A program made the position numbers and the translations under genes. Below are positions 8,137 to 18,567 of a stretch of DNA of 64,000 bases, piece after piece (within the stretch, counting starts at the first letter, position 1; each line of letters begins with the position of its first letter). The DNA is from Corynebacterium resistens DSM 45100 (GTDB lineage Bacteria; Actinomycetota; Actinomycetes; Mycobacteriales; Mycobacteriaceae), in assembly GCF_000177535.2 (NCBI RefSeq), contig NC_015673.1, forward strand, positions 1,674,001-1,738,000, read 5' to 3'. The notes below the pieces were generated by a model. That model did not search any database and was not told where the DNA came from. It saw only the letters and a list, made by a program, of their open reading frames with translations.

Positions 8137-9675
8137 CTACTCGCTGGAGCGCAGGAAGAACGCATAGCTATCCGAATCGGAAACCTCAGTCGCGTGGTAG
8201 CCGAGTTCTGCGAGGTGCCGCTCAAAAGCCCCATCATTGCCGACATTCTCGAAAGCAGTGAGAATACGCCCGTAGTCCATACCGAAACTGCGGTAATGAA
8301 ACATTGAGATATTCCATCGCGTGCCCAGCACCTCCAAGAAGTGCTGCAAGGCGCCGGGGCGTTCCGGGAATTCGAAGCTATAAACCCGCTCGCTGATGTG
8401 GTGCGGCGGATGTCCGCCGATCATGTAGCGAACATGCTCCTTGGCCACCTCATCATCGGATAGGTCGACAACTCCGTAGCCTTGGCCTTCTAGATCACGA
8501 ACGATGGCAGCTCGTTCTCGCTTGCCGTCGGTGACCCGCACACCAACGAAAATGCGGGCCTTGGGGGCGTCGCCCTTCCTCTCGCCCACACGGTATGAAA
8601 ACTCGGTGACAGACCTGCCACCCAGCACCTTGCAGAAGTCCAGGAAAGCACCTTCGACCTCGGGGATTGTGACACCAAAGATGCCCTCCGTCCCTTCACC
8701 GAGCTCCGCGCGTTCGCTGACGTAGCGTAGCGAATGGAAGTTCATGTTCGCACCCGACAGCACGCACACTAACTTTTCTTTCTCGACGCCATGCTGCCCG
8801 ACATACGCCTTCAGCCCCGCGAGCGCAACTGCACCGGCAGGTTCGGCAATGGCGCGGGTGTCGTCGTAGATGTCCTTGGTTGCTGCGGCCAGTTCATCCG
8901 AGGTCACCGTAACGCAATCGTCGAGGTATTCCTTGCAAAGACGGAAGGTTTCCGCACCGATTTGTTTGACGGCCACGCCTTCCGCGAACAAGCTGACGTG
9001 GTCCAAGGTGACGGGTTCGCCGGCGCGTAGCGCTGCGCCCAGACAAGCTGATTCTTCGGGTTCCACGCCGATAACTTGGATGCTAGGCCGCAACTGTTTC
9101 AGCAAAACCGCAATCCCCGCAGCAATACCGCCACCGCCAACGGGAACAAAGACTCGGTCGGCATCGGAGCAAGACTGGAAAATCTCAAGACCGATTGTGC
9201 CTTGCCCAGCGATCACGGCTTCATCGTCGAAAGGTGCAACCCAGACCATTCCCTTGGTTTCCGAAAGTTCCATGGCCTTCGCCTTGGCTTCGTCAAAACT
9301 GGCGCCATGCAAAAGAACTTCCCCACCGAAGCTACGAACAGCATCCACCTTGATAGATGGCGTGGGCTCGGGCATGACGATGATGGAGCGGATACCGAGC
9401 TTTTGCCCAGAAAGCGCTACGCCCTGGGCGTGATTTCCCGCGGAAGCGGCAACCACGCCACGCGCTCTTTCTTTTTCCGTGAGCTGCGCCATCTTGTTGA
9501 AAGCACCACGGATTTTGAAGCTATGGACCGGCTGGAGGTCTTCCCGCTTAATGAGGACGGTATTGCCGATGCGTTCACTGAGCGAGGGCATATCGTCTAA
9601 TGGGGTGTGGATCGCCGCTTGGTACACGGGGGCGGCCACAATGTTTCGCAAATAGTCAGCGCCAGTCATCACCAT
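8137..9675 (-). CDS. ilvA: Threonine dehydratase (threonine ammonia-lyase), long two-ACT form
   Basis: It deaminates threonine to 2-oxobutanoate, the first step of isoleucine synthesis. In the 512 residues the PLP-dependent catalytic domain comes first, with Lys54 in VHSFKIRGA as the Schiff-base lysine, SAGNHAQGVA, and the glycine loop VPVGGGGIAAG binding the cofactor phosphate. After about residue 325 come two ACT-like regulatory repeats (starting FGVTIPEVEGAFLDF and YSFEFPERPGALQHF), where isoleucine and valine bind in related enzymes. This is the length of the E. coli biosynthetic enzyme; from memory, the C. glutamicum protein is shorter. The ATG at 9675 is chosen because TAACAT ends 8 bases upstream, although the ATG at 9669 is possible. 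A perfect 15-bp inverted repeat surrounds the start. Confidence 0.96.
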   Translation of the reverse strand: MVMTGADYLRNIVAAPVYQAAIHTPLDDMPSLSERIGNTVLIKREDLQPVHSFKIRGAFNKMAQLTEKERARGVVAASAGNHAQGVALSGQKLGIRSIIVMPEPTPSIKVDAVRSFGGEVLLHGASFDEAKAKAMELSETKGMVWVAPFDDEAVIAGQGTIGLEIFQSCSDADRVFVPVGGGGIAAGIAVLLKQLRPSIQVIGVEPEESACLGAALRAGEPVTLDHVSLFAEGVAVKQIGAETFRLCKEYLDDCVTVTSDELAAATKDIYDDTRAIAEPAGAVALAGLKAYVGQHGVEKEKLVCVLSGANMNFHSLRYVSERAELGEGTEGIFGVTIPEVEGAFLDFCKVLGGRSVTEFSYRVGERKGDAPKARIFVGVRVTDGKRERAAIVRDLEGQGYGVVDLSDDEVAKEHVRYMIGGHPPHHISERVYSFEFPERPGALQHFLEVLGTRWNISMFHYRSFGMDYGRILTAFENVGNDGAFERHLAELGYHATEVSDSDSYAFFLRSSE

Positions 9676-9706
9676 GGGAAACCATGTTATCGGTGATGAC
9701 TGGCGC
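9659..9706. repeat. Perfect 15-bp inverted repeat around the ilvA start
   Basis: GCGCCAGTCATCACC (9659-9673) is exactly repeated in inverse at 9692-9706 with an 18-base centre. The centre contains the ilvA start codon (9673-9675) and the -10 box (9684-9689). Because the transcript is predicted to begin at the start codon, only one arm would be in the RNA, so a DNA-binding site is more likely than an RNA hairpin. Confidence 0.7.
9684..9689 (-). promoter_or_regulatory. -10 box of ilvA (leaderless)
   Basis: TAACAT on the minus strand ends 8 bases before the ATG at 9675. It lies in the centre of the inverted repeat, where a bound repressor would block polymerase. Confidence 0.5.
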
Positions 9707-9737
9707 CGTGACTGTAGGGGTTCTATTGCCCTAGGGC

Positions 9738-11261
9738 TTATTTATCCAAGGGTCCTTTCGAAGTGGATAGGTCCGGGCGTTCATCGCCGGATTGGGAGGC
9801 TGGCTGTGCCTCGCCGGAGGTGCTAGCTGCGGAACCGTGGTAGGCATCAAGGTTCAACTGCGGAGTGGGTTGTAGATTTTCGGTCGCAGGATTGGAAACC
9901 GATGGGTAACGCAGGTTGACGTCCCCATCTTCTTCGGTAGCAACGTACGGATCTTTGCCATCAAGTACGCGGTGTACCTGTTCTTTATCGATGGTTTTAG
10001 TCCACGTGCCAACTAGCAAGGTAGCCACGGAGTTACCGGCAAAGTTCGTCAATGCGCGGGCTTCTGACATGAAGCGGTCGATACCCACAATTACCCCCAC
10101 GCCGTCGAGCAAATCTGGGCGGTGGGATTGCAAACCAGCTGCCAGGGTTGCAATGCCTGCACCGGTCACACCGGCCGCACCCTTGGAGGCGATGATCATG
10201 AATACCAACAGACTGATCTGCTCGCCGACACTCATTGGCTTGCCCATGGCATCGGCCACGAAGATGGAGGCCATGGTGAGATAGATTGCCGTGCCATCCA
10301 GGTTGAAGGAGTAACCAGTGGGCACCACAATTCCAACGGTGGACTTGTCCACGCCGATGTGCTCCATCTTGCGCATCAAGTTTGGCAGTGCGGATTCGGA
10401 GGAAGACGTAGCGAAAATCAGCAAGAATTCCTTGCCCAAGTACTTGACCAACTTGAAGATGTTGAACCCGGTGAAGACCTTCAGGATGGTTCCCAGGATC
10501 ACGAAGATAAAGATCAGGCAGGTGAGGTAAAAGGCCAGCATAAGCACGCCCAGCTGGACGACAGCCTTAACGCCGGTTGCACCAACAACTGCAGCGATAG
10601 CACCGAACGCACCGATAGGTGCCAGCCAGAGGATCCAACCAAGGATCTTGAAGACGAGCTTTTGCAGGTGCGCGACGAAACCAAGAATCGGTTCGCCAGC
10701 CTTACCCATGGACTGAATTGCAAAACCGACAAGCAGCGCAATAACCAAAACCTGTAGAACAGAACCGCTGGTGAAAGCAGAGAAGAATGTGTCAGGGACG
10801 ATGGATTGAATGAAGCCCATCAGTCCGTGTGGCTGTTCAGCATTCTTATCCAACGCATCCTGTACAGCTTTGGCATTGGCGTGAATATCCAGTCCCTCAC
10901 CAGGCTGGATAATATTTCCAACTGCCAAGCCAATGGCAAGGGCGAAGGTGGACATTGTGATGAAGTAGGCCAAGGCGATACCGCCGGCTTTACCCACGGA
11001 GGCTGCAGCCCGGACGGAACCGATACCAAGCACGATGGTGCAGAAGATCACCGGGGGGATGATCATCTTGATGATATCGACGAATGTACTACCCAATGGC
11101 TTTAGTGCTTTTGCAGTATCCGGGGCCACCAAGCCCAAGACGATGCCACCAATAACGGCGATGATCACCGCGATGTACAGCCAGTGGGTATTATCTTTCT
11201 TCTCTCGCTTGCTCGGAGCGATACTCGGACCTCGATCCGAGTTGATTTCTGTGTAAGCCAT
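9738..11261 (-). CDS. Dicarboxylate/amino acid:cation symporter, DctA-like
   Basis: A 507-residue membrane carrier of the DAACS (glutamate/C4-dicarboxylate:Na+/H+) family. It shows the serine-rich reentrant loop ATSSSESALPNLMRKME, the discontinuous segment PTGYSFNLDGTAIYLTMAS (the NMDGT-equivalent), and IASKGAAGVTGAG in the second reentrant loop. Tyr-Ser-Phe-Asn in place of the glutamate-type segment points to C4-dicarboxylates such as succinate or malate, though the substrate is inference. The N-terminal ~30 residues and the C-terminal ~70 residues are hydrophilic cytoplasmic tails. The ATG at 11261 (MAYTEINSDR) is preferred over a frame that begins 26 codons earlier in non-family sequence. 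The stop is followed directly by the palindrome GCCCTAGGGC (9728-9737). Confidence 0.92.
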   Translation of the reverse strand: MAYTEINSDRGPSIAPSKREKKDNTHWLYIAVIIAVIGGIVLGLVAPDTAKALKPLGSTFVDIIKMIIPPVIFCTIVLGIGSVRAAASVGKAGGIALAYFITMSTFALAIGLAVGNIIQPGEGLDIHANAKAVQDALDKNAEQPHGLMGFIQSIVPDTFFSAFTSGSVLQVLVIALLVGFAIQSMGKAGEPILGFVAHLQKLVFKILGWILWLAPIGAFGAIAAVVGATGVKAVVQLGVLMLAFYLTCLIFIFVILGTILKVFTGFNIFKLVKYLGKEFLLIFATSSSESALPNLMRKMEHIGVDKSTVGIVVPTGYSFNLDGTAIYLTMASIFVADAMGKPMSVGEQISLLVFMIIASKGAAGVTGAGIATLAAGLQSHRPDLLDGVGVIVGIDRFMSEARALTNFAGNSVATLLVGTWTKTIDKEQVHRVLDGKDPYVATEEDGDVNLRYPSVSNPATENLQPTPQLNLDAYHGSAASTSGEAQPASQSGDERPDLSTSKGPLDK

Positions 11262-11360
11262 AGGGGTTTTCCGCTTCTGGAACGTCGGTTTATGTCGGTG
11301 ACTATCGTCTCCTAGGCGGTATTTTTTCCCCTCACACAAAAATAAACAAGTTCACTCCCC

Positions 11361-12041
11361 CTACAGTTGAACAGGCCAGCTGGTGCCTACCGTGACATCA
11401 CGCCCCTTGCTGTCGAACCATTCCTGCAGTTTAATCTGGGATTCGTAGAACCATTGAGCTTGTGAAACCATCAATTCCTCCCCGCTATCTTGCGCTAATT
11501 GGGGGTATTTTTTCGCTAATTTCCATGCCACTCGTGCTGCCGCAACTGCATCTGCAGTGGCCTCGTGGGCGTTAGTAAGCTCAATACCGTAATGTTCACA
11601 GACATTTTCTAGTCGCCGCTTGCCTTTGCGGTACGGATCCATAGCTCGGTCAACCACAAGCGGATCAAAGACCAGTCCGTCGACTGTGAAGCTGGGCTCG
11701 AGCGCACGCAGAACGCTTAGGTCATAGGGCGCGTTATATACCACCAGTGTGGCGCCCCGCTGCCACGCTTCGCGGATCGTTTCAATTGTCTGCGCTAAGA
11801 CTTCATCATGTGGACTACCATTTTCGCGAGCGTACTCAGTTGTGATGCCATGTACCGCTGTGGCTTGTTCTGGGATTTCCACGCCTGGGTCCGCAAGTAG
11901 CTCTTGGTCTTTGCGCTCTCGTCCCTCGATGGAAATCATCGCACTGGTCACTATCCGGCAAGTCTTCGGATCAGTCCCAGTCGTCTCTAAATCGAAGCTC
12001 AACATGTTGGCTGGATCAAACCGTGGAATGGGTGCGTTCAT
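11361..12041 (-). CDS. DEDDh 3'-5' exonuclease (DnaQ/epsilon-like)
   Basis: A 226-residue exonuclease domain. All DEDDh motifs are visible: ExoI SFDLETTGTD (Asp and Glu metal ligands), ExoII VYNAPYDLSVL, and ExoIII HEATADAVAAARV with the catalytic His and Asp. Such proteins serve as proofreading or repair exonucleases on DNA or RNA; as a stand-alone domain it need not be the polymerase III subunit. The C-terminal ~40 residues (QWFYESQIKLQEWF) are typical of the actinobacterial stand-alone group. The ATG at 12041 follows a TAAAGT -10 by seven bases, so the 42 extra open codons upstream are discarded. It diverges from the ABC operon at 12227. Confidence 0.9.
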   Translation of the reverse strand: MNAPIPRFDPANMLSFDLETTGTDPKTCRIVTSAMISIEGRERKDQELLADPGVEIPEQATAVHGITTEYARENGSPHDEVLAQTIETIREAWQRGATLVVYNAPYDLSVLRALEPSFTVDGLVFDPLVVDRAMDPYRKGKRRLENVCEHYGIELTNAHEATADAVAAARVAWKLAKKYPQLAQDSGEELMVSQAQWFYESQIKLQEWFDSKGRDVTVGTSWPVQL

Positions 12042-12048
12042 GCGACCT

Positions 12049-12054
12049 ACTTTA
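12049..12054 (-). promoter_or_regulatory. -10 box of exonuclease gene (leaderless)
   Basis: TAAAGT on the minus strand ends 7 bases before the ATG at 12041 and overlaps an AT-rich TATAAAGT stretch. It removes the upstream extension. Confidence 0.55.
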
Positions 12055-12213
12055 TATTCCACGCTAGACAACCTTTGCAGGAAGCAAACCCCTAGTCCTA
12101 GAGGCACTAGTCCCTGATCGAAGTAAAGCAAACCGCTGTTTCGAGCGATGACCATGACGATTGTCATGGAAAAATCGTGACAAACCTTGCCGACGCTGGG
12201 GTCTTTTCACGCA

Positions 12214-12219
12214 TACCTT
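12214..12219 (+). promoter_or_regulatory. -10 box of the ABC/two-component operon (leaderless)
   Basis: TACCTT ends 7 bases before the ATG at 12227. It is the only promoter-like element seen before the four-gene operon. Confidence 0.45.
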
Positions 12220-12226
12220 GCGAAAT

Positions 12227-13054
12227 ATGACCCCATCACAGCAACCACAAAATTCGCCTCCGAACGTCGATCATGCTACCCGACCTGTCTGCATCGAAGC
12301 CTGCCAGGTAGTCAAGAGTTTCCCTTCCCGAAGTGGAACCGTCATTGCAGTTGATGGGGTTGATCTACACATTCGCAGTGGAGAAATCGTTGCGTTACTG
12401 GGTTCCAATGGAGCGGGAAAGACCACATTTCTGGATCTCGTTCTGGGGCTCCAAACTCCCACTAGTGGCAACCTTCAAGTCTTCGGTGCTTCCCCTCGCT
12501 CCGCAATCAAGGCCGAAAAGGTTGGCGCGGTCTTGCAAACCGGTGGTCTCCTACCGGACATGACGGTCAAGAATACGATTCGCATGATCGCTTCCACATT
12601 CTCGAATCCACTACCTATCGATGACGTGCTCACCGCAGCACAATTACACGACATCTCCGACCGAAAAATCGCCAAGTGTTCAGGCGGCGAACAGCAGCGC
12701 GTTCGCTTCGCCATGGCTCTGCTCGGTAACCCCCAGCTCCTTGTGCTCGACGAACCCACCACTGGAATGGATACCGGAGCTCGTTTCGACTTCTGGGACA
12801 ACATGAAAGCCCAAGCGCAAGCAGGCCGGACAATCATTTTCGCCACCCACTACCTTGAAGAGGCCGAGCAGTTTGCCCAGCGCATCGTGATGATGTCCAA
12901 GGGAACCGTGGTGGCGGACGGCAGTGTGGAAGAAATCGTTTCCCAAAGCCCCCAGAGAAGTCTCTCCGACGTATTCCTGCACTACACCCGCGGAAAAAGC
13001 CTCGATACCCACACCACTAGCGCGGTCAATTGCATGAAAGGAACCAGCCGATGA
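12227..13054 (+). CDS. ABC transporter ATP-binding protein
   Basis: A 275-residue nucleotide-binding subunit. Walker A is GSNGAGKT (residues 59-66), the signature is CSGGEQQRVRFAMALLG, Walker B LLVLDEPTTGMD, and the switch His is in IFATHYLEEAEQFA. It belongs to the DrrA/CcmA-like group that pairs with ABC-2 type permeases in export of antibiotics, lipids or hydrophobic peptides. The gene ends in an ATGA overlap with the permease gene, and the two-component pair follows, so the four genes form one operon. The ATG at 12227 matches a leaderless -10. The substrate is not known; transporter plus NarL-type sensor often means a resistance or envelope-stress response, which is inference. Confidence 0.9.
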   Translation: MTPSQQPQNSPPNVDHATRPVCIEACQVVKSFPSRSGTVIAVDGVDLHIRSGEIVALLGSNGAGKTTFLDLVLGLQTPTSGNLQVFGASPRSAIKAEKVGAVLQTGGLLPDMTVKNTIRMIASTFSNPLPIDDVLTAAQLHDISDRKIAKCSGGEQQRVRFAMALLGNPQLLVLDEPTTGMDTGARFDFWDNMKAQAQAGRTIIFATHYLEEAEQFAQRIVMMSKGTVVADGSVEEIVSQSPQRSLSDVFLHYTRGKSLDTHTTSAVNCMKGTSR

Positions 13055-13848
13055 CCACGGTCTCCCCTGCCTCCACGAACACTAGAGCTAGACACCTCCG
13101 ATTTATTTGGTTCGAAGTAAAGCGCCTCGCAACGGAGAAAGCACCCCTATTCTTTTCGATCGCGCTGCCTGTTTTCTTCTATCTGGTTTTCGGCATGGCT
13201 CAGTCATACACCGATTACCCCATTGGAAATGGCAACGTAGCTGCCTACGTAATGATTGGCTTGGCCCTTTTCGCAGGTGTTACAGGTGTCGTAGGTTCAG
13301 CCGGATCCGCTATTTTGGAAAACCAATCCGGATGGTCTCGGAATCTAGCATTAACGCCGCTGCCGTCATCGACGTACTTTTCGGCGAAAGCCACAAGCAT
13401 CGCAATCCGTGCCATTCTCCCCGTCTCAGCTGTTTTCCTGACGGGTGCGTTAACGGGTGCGAAGATGGCCCCGACAGCGTGGATTCTTAGTTTCCTCATT
13501 ACCATCGCCTGCTGTATCCCCTTTGGGTTCTATGGGCTAGTGTGGCCACTTATTTCTTCTTCGCCCAGCATTGTGTCGGTCGCCGCGAGCTCGACAGTAG
13601 TGCTCGGATTCATCGGTAACCTCTTTATCCCCCTCGGAGGAACACTTCTCAGCATCTCTCGCTTTACCCCTTTGTACGGCCCAGCCCTGCTGGCGCGTTG
13701 GCCACTTGCGCAGGGACACATCACCAGCATGAGCTCCCCAAATTTCTCCTCCGAACCCCTATCTTTTGCCGTGGCAAACTTAATCGTATGGACAATAATC
13801 TTCGTCGGTCTGTGGTCAGCACTGAACAAACGCGACAAGAAGCGCTAA
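13051..13848 (+). CDS. ABC-2 type transporter permease
   Basis: A 265-residue membrane protein with about six hydrophobic segments in the ABC-2 pattern: a cytoplasmic N-terminus, LFFSIALPVFFYLVFGMAQ as the first segment, then the region containing AGVTGVVGSAGSAILENQSGWSRNLALTPL, where family members keep a conserved loop with a small-residue patch before the coupling helix. It is the translocation partner of the preceding ATPase. The ATG at 13051 overlaps the upstream stop (ATGA) and is preceded by AAAGGA, giving translational coupling. The downstream kinase frame begins inside this gene. Confidence 0.9.
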   Translation: MTTVSPASTNTRARHLRFIWFEVKRLATEKAPLFFSIALPVFFYLVFGMAQSYTDYPIGNGNVAAYVMIGLALFAGVTGVVGSAGSAILENQSGWSRNLALTPLPSSTYFSAKATSIAIRAILPVSAVFLTGALTGAKMAPTAWILSFLITIACCIPFGFYGLVWPLISSSPSIVSVAASSTVVLGFIGNLFIPLGGTLLSISRFTPLYGPALLARWPLAQGHITSMSSPNFSSEPLSFAVANLIVWTIIFVGLWSALNKRDKKR

Positions 13849-15062
13849 CTCATCGCGACCATCCACTGGCCGCACCATGGCGAGGGTTCAACTGGGAGGA
13901 AACCCTCCCAGCGGCCATCTGGCTAGTATTTTGCATTTTCCCAATTCAAGCGACCGTGACCGCCCCGATTTCAAACACCCTGAAAACTGGGACAATCGCT
14001 CTATTCCTGACGTTTGTAGCTTTCTATATATTCACCTTTGGCGCTCACCGTTATTATCCACGTGGCATCACGAATTCATCCCGGGTCTTAATCTACGGCG
14101 GCATTTTCATACTTTTTCTCATAGCCATCTGGCTAGTAGCGGGCCTCGCTACCCTGTCTTTCGTCTGCTACTTCGTGGGATTTCTGGCTTTTATCTTCCG
14201 TAGACAACATCCACGATCAGGTCTATTTTTAATCGCAGCAACAATCCTTATAGCAACCACAATCGGAATCACTGTTGCGAACGATATGGGGGACCGACTG
14301 CTCGTGGTCTCTCTAGCCACCTTCAGCCCCCTCATTGTCTATGTGATTTCAGTACTGAGTAATCGACAAGAGGAAAAGGCAACCTTGACTCAGAAGCTAC
14401 AGCTTGCTGAAGAAAGGGAAAGGATCGCTGCTGATCTTCACGATCTCCTTGGCAATACCCTGACCGTGATTCATCTAAAGTCCGAGGTCGCTGAAAGGAT
14501 GTTGGCTAGGGACGCAACCAGGGCCGAACAAGAAATCAAAGAAATCACACAACTCGCTCGCCAATCCCTATCCGAAGTTCGCGCTGCCGTTACCCGGATT
14601 CAAAGTCCTGACCTAGAAGGCGAAATCAACGCTTCATACAGAGCGCTGAGCACAGCGAATATTGCTTTCCACCTCACCGGGGAACCGAAAGTTGCTGGAA
14701 AAAACGACGGGTTATTCGCTTGGATTATTCGAGAAGGCATCACGAATGTCATTCGACATTCAAAAGCAAAGAATTGTTGGGTGGACATCGTCGAGGGCAA
14801 GATACAGGTCCAAGACGATGGTGTGGGCTGGGTGCAGCGAGGCGTCATTGCAGAAAAAGAAGGAGGACTGAACGGATTACGCAAACGAGTATCGCTGGCC
14901 GGCGGCAGCCTCCTTATTCATAGTGTCGAAGGCAAAGGAACTACTTTGCTGGCGAGTATGACAGGCAACCGAGAATGGATCCGTGCGCCACACAACATGG
15001 CCTCAGCGGCGGAAGAAAGCAATGCCGGAAGCGTTGTGGGAGAAGAGTCAGAAGATGATTAG
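13788..15062 (+). CDS. Sensor histidine kinase, NarL/DesK-type (HisKA_3)
   Basis: A membrane-bound sensor of about 424 residues. A hydrophobic N-terminal half with about six transmembrane segments (LPAAIWLVFCIFPIQA onward) is followed by a coiled linker (QEEKATLTQKLQLAEERERI), the HisKA_3 dimerisation/phosphoacceptor motif with His218 in AADLHDLLGNTLTVIH, and a HATPase_c domain with the N-box region IIREGITNVIRHSKA and G-boxes DDGVGW and GLNGLRKRV. It lacks a large extracellular domain, so it probably senses membrane state or cooperates with the adjacent transporter. The start is uncertain: ATG 13788 and GTG 13812 both lie within the permease gene and neither has a clear ribosome binding site. 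Its last codons overlap the regulator gene by 8 bp. Confidence 0.88.
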   Translation: MDNNLRRSVVSTEQTRQEALTHRDHPLAAPWRGFNWEETLPAAIWLVFCIFPIQATVTAPISNTLKTGTIALFLTFVAFYIFTFGAHRYYPRGITNSSRVLIYGGIFILFLIAIWLVAGLATLSFVCYFVGFLAFIFRRQHPRSGLFLIAATILIATTIGITVANDMGDRLLVVSLATFSPLIVYVISVLSNRQEEKATLTQKLQLAEERERIAADLHDLLGNTLTVIHLKSEVAERMLARDATRAEQEIKEITQLARQSLSEVRAAVTRIQSPDLEGEINASYRALSTANIAFHLTGEPKVAGKNDGLFAWIIREGITNVIRHSKAKNCWVDIVEGKIQVQDDGVGWVQRGVIAEKEGGLNGLRKRVSLAGGSLLIHSVEGKGTTLLASMTGNREWIRAPHNMASAAEESNAGSVVGEESEDD

Positions 15063-15660
15063 AGTGCTACTGGCAGACGATCAATCACTGGTGCGTGGGG
15101 CGCTTGCAGTCCTATTGGATTCAGAACCTGATTTAGCGGTAGTCGCCGAAACAGGATCAGGTTCAGATTGCGCACAACTGGTGCGCGAGCACGATGTAGA
15201 TGTCGCAATCTTGGATATCGAAATGCCCGGGAAAAATGGAATCGAGGCCACCCGTGAGATTGCCGAATCTCAGCTGAATTGTCGGTGTTTGATCGTCACT
15301 ACTTTCGATCGGCCAGGATTTCTGAGGCAAGCTCTAGAGGCCGGAGCTAGCGGGTATGTCGTCAAGGACACTCCTGCCGCGCAATTGGCCGAGTCTGTTC
15401 GCCGGGTGCACGCTGGTGCCCGCGTTGTGGATTCGGCGCTTGCGACCGAAGCTTTGTACAGTCCCCCATCGCCTCTCACCCCTCGGGAGGTGGACGTGTG
15501 CCGCGAAGTGCTCACGGGGAAGTCCTCGGCAAATATTGCCAAGGCGCTGCACCTTTCAGAAGGCACGGTGCGCAACCACGTGTCCTCTGCAATAACAAAA
15601 ACCCAAGCGAGTAACCGCTATGATGCGGCGCGGATCGCTCGGGATCGTGGGTGGTTGTAG
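15055..15660 (+). CDS. Response regulator, NarL/LuxR family
   Basis: A 201-residue two-domain transcription factor. The receiver domain (residues 1-~120) has the acidic pocket LLADDQ, phosphoacceptor Asp54 in VAILDIEMPGKNG, and the switch Thr and Lys in VTTFDR and YVVKDTPAAQL. The C-terminal LuxR-type helix-turn-helix is LTPREVDVCREVLTGKSSANIAKALHLSEGTVRNHVSS. The ATG at 15055 overlaps the kinase stop (ATGATTAG), so the two are translationally coupled. It likely controls the ABC genes upstream of it; no operator could be defined. It converges on a small minus-strand peptide gene with a 3-bp gap between stops. Confidence 0.93.
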   Translation: MIRVLLADDQSLVRGALAVLLDSEPDLAVVAETGSGSDCAQLVREHDVDVAILDIEMPGKNGIEATREIAESQLNCRCLIVTTFDRPGFLRQALEAGASGYVVKDTPAAQLAESVRRVHAGARVVDSALATEALYSPPSPLTPREVDVCREVLTGKSSANIAKALHLSEGTVRNHVSSAITKTQASNRYDAARIARDRGWL

Positions 15661-15663
15661 AGA

Positions 15664-15798
15664 TTAGACAAGCATGTCGTCTGCGATGCGGTTGCTGTTG
15701 TCCGACTCGATGAACAGTCCGCCGTCATCGCCGAAGACGAAAGCATTGGCCTCAGCGGCGATGTTGAAGTCCTTGTTGAAGATCTCTGGGAATGCCAT
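15664..15798 (-). CDS. Small acidic peptide, 44 residues, unknown function
   Basis: A short gene with a strong ribosome binding site (AAGGAAAGGAAC, about 8 bases before the ATG at 15798). The peptide starts MAFPEIFNKDFNIAAEANAF and ends in IADDMLV; it is strongly acidic (eight Asp/Glu against two Lys/Arg) with no signal peptide or transmembrane segment. Corynebacteria make very small cell-wall channel proteins (PorA/PorH, 40-60 residues) without signal sequences, and length and lack of signal would fit, but I see no sequence match that would prove it. The stop lies 3 bp from that of the convergent regulator gene. Upstream (15799-16222) is a gene-free stretch that may hold its promoter and a leader. 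Confidence 0.6.
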   Translation of the reverse strand: MAFPEIFNKDFNIAAEANAFVFGDDGGLFIESDNSNRIADDMLV

Positions 15799-18279
<2,481 letters not shown>

Positions 18280-18317
18280 CCTGCTGCTCGGGTGGCGATT
18301 GCTCAAGTATGCGAGGG

Positions 18318-18491
18318 CTACTTGCGTGCGGCGCCTGCAGCCTCTGCGGACTCAGCACCACCGGACAGCTGGGAGGAGCCAGCGTCGGACAGAGCTGGAA
18401 CAGCGCCCTCGCCCTTGATCAGTGCGGAGAAGAAGTCCTTCAGGAACTTCAGGATGTCGAAGTTGTCAAAGATCTGCTCTACAGAACCCAT
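18318..18491 (-). CDS. Small peptide, 57 residues, PorA/PorH-like in size and shape
   Basis: The gene has a good ribosome binding site (GAAAGGTG before the ATG at 18491) and its own promoter (18568-18596). The peptide begins MGSVEQIFDNFDILKFLKDFF and continues SALIKGEGAV; plotted on a helix the first ~28 residues are amphipathic, with Phe/Ile/Leu on one face and Asp/Lys/Glu on the other, followed by a flexible Ser/Gly/Ala-rich tail ending AAGAARK. It has no signal peptide. Corynebacterial PorA/PorH channels of the mycolic outer membrane are 40-60 residues, signal-less and amphipathic, so a channel or envelope role is a reasonable hypothesis, but the family cannot be proven here. It converges on ligA (38-bp gap). 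Confidence 0.65.
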   Translation of the reverse strand: MGSVEQIFDNFDILKFLKDFFSALIKGEGAVPALSDAGSSQLSGGAESAEAAGAARK

Positions 18492-18567
18492 GGGTACACC
18501 TTTCGGATTGGAATCAGTTACTACTTAGGAATTCTTTGTTGAACAAATTGGATGTTGTTCACCGATG

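Noticed and set aside
9728..9737. Palindrome GCCCTAGGGC directly after the dctA-like stop as a terminator
   Set aside because: A 10-bp perfect palindrome has no loop and cannot form a normal hairpin; at most a protein-binding site, with nothing else to support it.
12042..12167. 42-codon N-terminal extension of the DEDDh exonuclease
   Set aside because: The TAAAGT -10 lies within it and the family starts near the internal ATG at 12041.
13812..13848. Frameshift or fusion between ABC permease and histidine kinase
   Set aside because: The kinase frame merely begins inside the permease gene; both proteins are complete and the overlap is ordinary for an operon.
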